In this document: one piece after another, positions 61,208 through 64,000 of the stretch | How the letters are laid out: each line of letters opens with the position of its first letter | How positions within the stretch are numbered: position 1 is the first letter of the stretch | From: Firm-04 sp045628085 | Lineage (GTDB): Bacteria > Bacillota > Clostridia > Oscillospirales > Ruminococcaceae | NCBI GenBank assembly: GCA_045628085.1 | Contig: JAZQOZ010000147.1 | Location: forward strand, 4,099 to 68,098 | Direction of reading: 5' to 3' | Length of the DNA stretch: 64,000 bases | Position numbers and translations under genes: made by a program | The notes under the pieces: generated by a model | Databases searched by the model: none | What the model was told of the DNA's origin: nothing | Seen by the model: only the letters and a program-made list of their open reading frames with translations

Positions 61208-63454
61208 ATGAAAAACAACAAGAAAAACAGAAAAGCACCGGCAGTCATTGCCGTTTCTGCATTGGCGCTGACGCTCTCTGTTCCGGTGGTTGCGGCAGTT
61301 GTCAAGGGCGATGTCAACGGGGACGGCAAAGTCAGCATCGCGGATATCGTCATGCTCTGCAAATATCTTGTGACAGACGGCACTGTTACGGACGAATCTG
61401 CTGCCGATTATAACGAGGACAGTCAGATCAACGCGGCTGACCTCACAGGCTTGAAACGCGCAGTCATGAATACAGGTCAGCAGACATCATCTGACGGTCT
61501 TGTCACCGCTGTCACTTTTTCGGACAGCGCAGTGACGCTGACAAATGCTGACGGCAAACAGATCTCTGCGGAACAGGCTGGAAATATCACTGTCACAGAC
61601 GGCACGGTCATCACGATCACGCAGCCCTGCGAACTTGATATTGACGGCGAATGTGCAAACGGTCAGATCTGCGTCAATGTTGATAAAACCGCATATCCGG
61701 ACGGGCAGGTCACGCTGAATCTCCGCGGACTGACGCTCACGAATCAGAAAGATTCTCCGGTCTATGTCGCATCCATTGCAGATGAATGCGTCATAACCGT
61801 GAAAAAGGATACCGTCAATACGCTCACGGACGGCAAGGAGTATCAGAACGCAGACGGTGACGCCGGCGTGATCTATTCCTGCGACGATCTCAAATTCAAG
61901 GGCAAGGGCACACTCATTATCAACGGTCAATGCGCAGACGGTATTGTATCCAAGGATGATATCAAGATCTGGAACGGCGATATCCAAGTCAATGCGCTTG
62001 ATGACGGCATCCGCGGCAAGGACTCTGTCCGCATCGGCGATCCGGATGCAAAGGAAGGCTATGACGATCTGAAACTGACCGTCAAAACCGAACAGGGTGA
62101 CGGTATCAAATCCACAAGCACCACAACTGAGAAAACAGACGGTACAGCAGTCAATCAGGGATTCGTCCGCATCAACGGCGGTACAGTCGATATCGACTCA
62201 TATCTGGACGGTATTCAGGGTGAACAGTCTGTCGAGATCAACGGCGGTGACATCACGATCAAAACCTATACCGGTTCTTCCTTTACCGGAAGCAGCACCG
62301 GCGGTCAGCAGCAGGGCGGCTGGGGCGGCTTCGGCGGCGGCGGCGGTTTCGGCGGAATGAATGACGGAAATCCCAATAAAACCGATGTTTCCGCAAAAGG
62401 AATCAAGGCAGTCGGTATCTTCGATGAAGCCGGTACAACATGGCAAAGCGGCGGCGATATCATCGTCACGGGCGGACATATCACAGTCGATTCCTCAGAC
62501 GATGCGCTCCATTGCGGCGGCAGCATGACGCTGACCGGCGGCATTTTCAATATCGCATCCGCAGATGACGGTTTCCATTCCGATCACGATCTCACGATCG
62601 GCACGGAAAATGCCGGAACGTATGACGATGTGCAGATCTATATTTCCAAAGGCTATGAGGGCATCGAGGGTGTCAATATCTATCAGAACAGCGGTACGGT
62701 CTATGTCGTTACGACCGATGACGGCTACAATGCGGCAGGCGGCGCGGACAGTTCCGGTCAGGGCGGCGGCAATCCGTGGGGCGGCGGCTTCATGAGCTCA
62801 ACCTATGGTGAATTATGGCTGCGCGGCGGTCTGGTCGTGGTCAATTCGGCAAACGGCGACCATGACGGATTTGATTCCAACGGACCTATCAATATCTCCG
62901 GCGGCTATTATTTCTGCAACGGTCAGGATCCACTGGACAGCGGCGACGGCTATTCGATCACCCAGACCGGCGGCACGTATGTCACCATGACGGCAGGCAA
63001 TACCAGCCTCGTCACAACTTATACCATTAAAGATGCATCCGGCAATGCCGTTGCAACATTCAAATGGGCTGGCGGTACGGCAGGCATTTCTTCAAAGGAT
63101 AATTCGACTGCATATTCCGGTACAACGGTTTCCGGCGGTACAGAGATCCTCTCCGACTGCCCATACGGTGTCACGCTCGGCGGTACGGTTTCCGGCGGTA
63201 CACAGATCACCGCAGCAGCATCGTCCGGCGGAATGGGCGGTCCCGGCGGCAGACGGCGGCCGGATGAGATTCAGCCGGATGAGATATCTCCGGAAGATAT
63301 GCCGTCTGACGAAATGCAGCCCGATGATATGCCGCCTGACGGAATGCAGCCCGGCGATATGCCGCCTGACGGAATGAAGCCCGGCAATATGCCGCCTGAC
63401 GGGATGAAGCGCGGCGATATGCCGTCCAATGGAATACAGTCCGGCGGTATCTAA
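61208..63454 (+). CDS. Secreted dockerin protein with carbohydrate-binding beta-helix
   Basis: 748 residues. Signal peptide (about 1-30), then an N-terminal dockerin (about 32-90; DVNGDGKVSIADI, DYNEDSQINAADL), and a long repetitive beta-solenoid with Gly-rich loops (about 350-400, GGFGGGGGFGG) resembling Cthe_2159-type polysaccharide-binding proteins. The C-terminus is a run of M-P-P-D-G-M-type repeats (about 680-748). It may bind pectin or another polysaccharide and be attached to the cell by the dockerin. ATG 61208 with AAAGG 9 nt upstream. Confidence 0.85.
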   Translation: MKNNKKNRKAPAVIAVSALALTLSVPVVAAVVKGDVNGDGKVSIADIVMLCKYLVTDGTVTDESAADYNEDSQINAADLTGLKRAVMNTGQQTSSDGLVTAVTFSDSAVTLTNADGKQISAEQAGNITVTDGTVITITQPCELDIDGECANGQICVNVDKTAYPDGQVTLNLRGLTLTNQKDSPVYVASIADECVITVKKDTVNTLTDGKEYQNADGDAGVIYSCDDLKFKGKGTLIINGQCADGIVSKDDIKIWNGDIQVNALDDGIRGKDSVRIGDPDAKEGYDDLKLTVKTEQGDGIKSTSTTTEKTDGTAVNQGFVRINGGTVDIDSYLDGIQGEQSVEINGGDITIKTYTGSSFTGSSTGGQQQGGWGGFGGGGGFGGMNDGNPNKTDVSAKGIKAVGIFDEAGTTWQSGGDIIVTGGHITVDSSDDALHCGGSMTLTGGIFNIASADDGFHSDHDLTIGTENAGTYDDVQIYISKGYEGIEGVNIYQNSGTVYVVTTDDGYNAAGGADSSGQGGGNPWGGGFMSSTYGELWLRGGLVVVNSANGDHDGFDSNGPINISGGYYFCNGQDPLDSGDGYSITQTGGTYVTMTAGNTSLVTTYTIKDASGNAVATFKWAGGTAGISSKDNSTAYSGTTVSGGTEILSDCPYGVTLGGTVSGGTQITAAASSGGMGGPGGRRRPDEIQPDEISPEDMPSDEMQPDDMPPDGMQPGDMPPDGMKPGNMPPDGMKRGDMPSNGIQSGGI
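63280..63450 (+). repeat. Tandem repeats at the 3' end of the beta-helix gene
   Basis: About 30-bp units, GATATGCCGCCTGACGGAAT being one core, repeat some five times with drift. They encode the Met/Pro/Asp-rich tail of the protein. Confidence 0.75.
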
Positions 63455-63477
63455 CGTAAATTCATTTATAATTATAT

Positions 63478-63517
63478 GAGATGCATCTCTGTACTTTTCC
63501 GGAGATGCATCTTTTTT
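63478..63517 (+). terminator. Terminator after the beta-helix gene
   Basis: AGATGCATCTC pairs with GAGATGCATCT around a short loop and is followed by TTTTT. The left arm GAGATGCATCTC (63478-63489) is itself a perfect palindrome. Confidence 0.85.
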
Positions 63518-63607
63518 CTGTCCGGCGCATATCATTCTGATAAAGCAGCACTTTACATTGTCGAAAAAATTGATGATGTGTCGAAACATTCGATGTAAGT
63601 TTGTCAA

Positions 63608-64000
63608 TCATCTTGGACAATGTTCATGAAGGAATTCGATAGGCGAAAGCCAGCCAAGAGGACGCATGGGAAGGTTATTGGTGCGACTTAAACGCACAGC
63701 TAGCTGTGCGTTTAAGTCGGCGCACGAGTAGAATCTGTGGAAAGCATAGAACTTGTTATGATCCTCACGGTGGCTGCGCTCGACTTTGCCATTATGGCGC
63801 GGTGTATACGGGTGGATCAGCTTGTGCCGGATTCCCATCTCAGCAAGTGTACGCTCAAACAGCGACTTTCTGCCGGTAGGAATCGCGGAAAACCGGTTTG
63901 TGAATTCAAAGCCATTGTCCGTTTGGATACACTCAATCTTGATGCCGCGCCGTTTGAACCATTCCGCGCAGCGCCGTGCAAAGTCCGCGGATGAGTAGGT
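63608..64000 (-). mobile_element. Transposase with DDE core, partial (5' end beyond the window)
   Basis: The frame stays open to the window edge and gives 130 residues in view. The DDE catalytic Asp is in QTDNGFEF and the Glu in RHNGKVERSHRED, with PMRPLGWLSPIEF near the C-terminus; the pattern fits IS481- or IS3-like transposases. The stop is at 63608-63610. The rest of the element lies past the window. A 36-bp perfect palindrome is embedded at 63684-63719. Sequence 63540-63607 with repeated GTCGAAA may be the element's end. Confidence 0.8.

Noticed and set aside
1..64000. CRISPR array, rRNA or tRNA genes
   Set aside because: Looked for; no regularly spaced repeats and no recognisable rRNA or tRNA sequence.

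Overview
The window reads as chromosome of an anaerobic, fibre-degrading Clostridia, most likely Ruminococcus or a close Oscillospiraceae relative. Four secreted proteins carry type I dockerin modules, there is a xylose/xylan utilisation operon, and Gram-positive signatures are everywhere: sigma-A promoters of TTGACA-17-TATAAT type, AGGAGG ribosome sites with GTG and TTG starts, a Thr T-box riboswitch, a lipoprotein solute-binding protein, and CNNM, CorA, AlaX and ClpB genes. No rRNA, tRNA or CRISPR array was seen.

Layout. 1-1.5 kb: start of gatB, then gatA and gatC on the minus strand; this GatA looks catalytically degenerate. 1.7-5 kb (plus): a MATE exporter, then an ATP-grasp ligase and a GNAT acetyltransferase. 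5.1-22.8 kb (minus): one 17-gene run of about 17.7 kb starting at a consensus promoter at 22.89 kb and ending at a hairpin terminator at 5.05 kb. Its first half is an exopolysaccharide set: two DegT aminotransferases, a hexapeptide acetyltransferase, an EpsG-like polymerase, a GT2, a flippase, RmlA, RmlB and a priming sugar transferase. Its second half is a small-molecule module: ATP-grasp ligase, MmgE/PrpD, aldo/keto reductase, phosphonopyruvate-decarboxylase-like TPP enzyme, unassigned TIM-barrel-like protein, HpcH/HpaI-like lyase and a two-subunit class I fumarase-like hydratase. I infer that this module makes an unusual acid or aldehyde-derived substituent for the polysaccharide. It is the best candidate here for an undescribed system.

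23-29 kb: galE, a nucleotidyltransferase-like gene, a TRAP large permease with a tiny partner, a dockerin/C39-peptidase protein and an unknown helical protein. 30-39 kb: a xylose/xylo-oligosaccharide operon (mutarotase-fold protein, GH3, XylA, ABC importer) opposite a divergent AraC regulator. 39-45 kb: a small dockerin protein, a CNNM transporter and an orphan phage tail/endolysin cassette. 45-52 kb: a heterodimeric ABC exporter, an ECF sigma factor with a Thr-rich membrane anti-sigma partner, and a dockerin protein with an internal duplication. 52-64 kb: clpB with two small upstream genes, alaX, corA, thrS with its T-box, a dockerin/beta-helix protein and a truncated transposase carrying a perfect 36-bp palindrome.

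All family names rest on reading motifs by eye; no database search was run.
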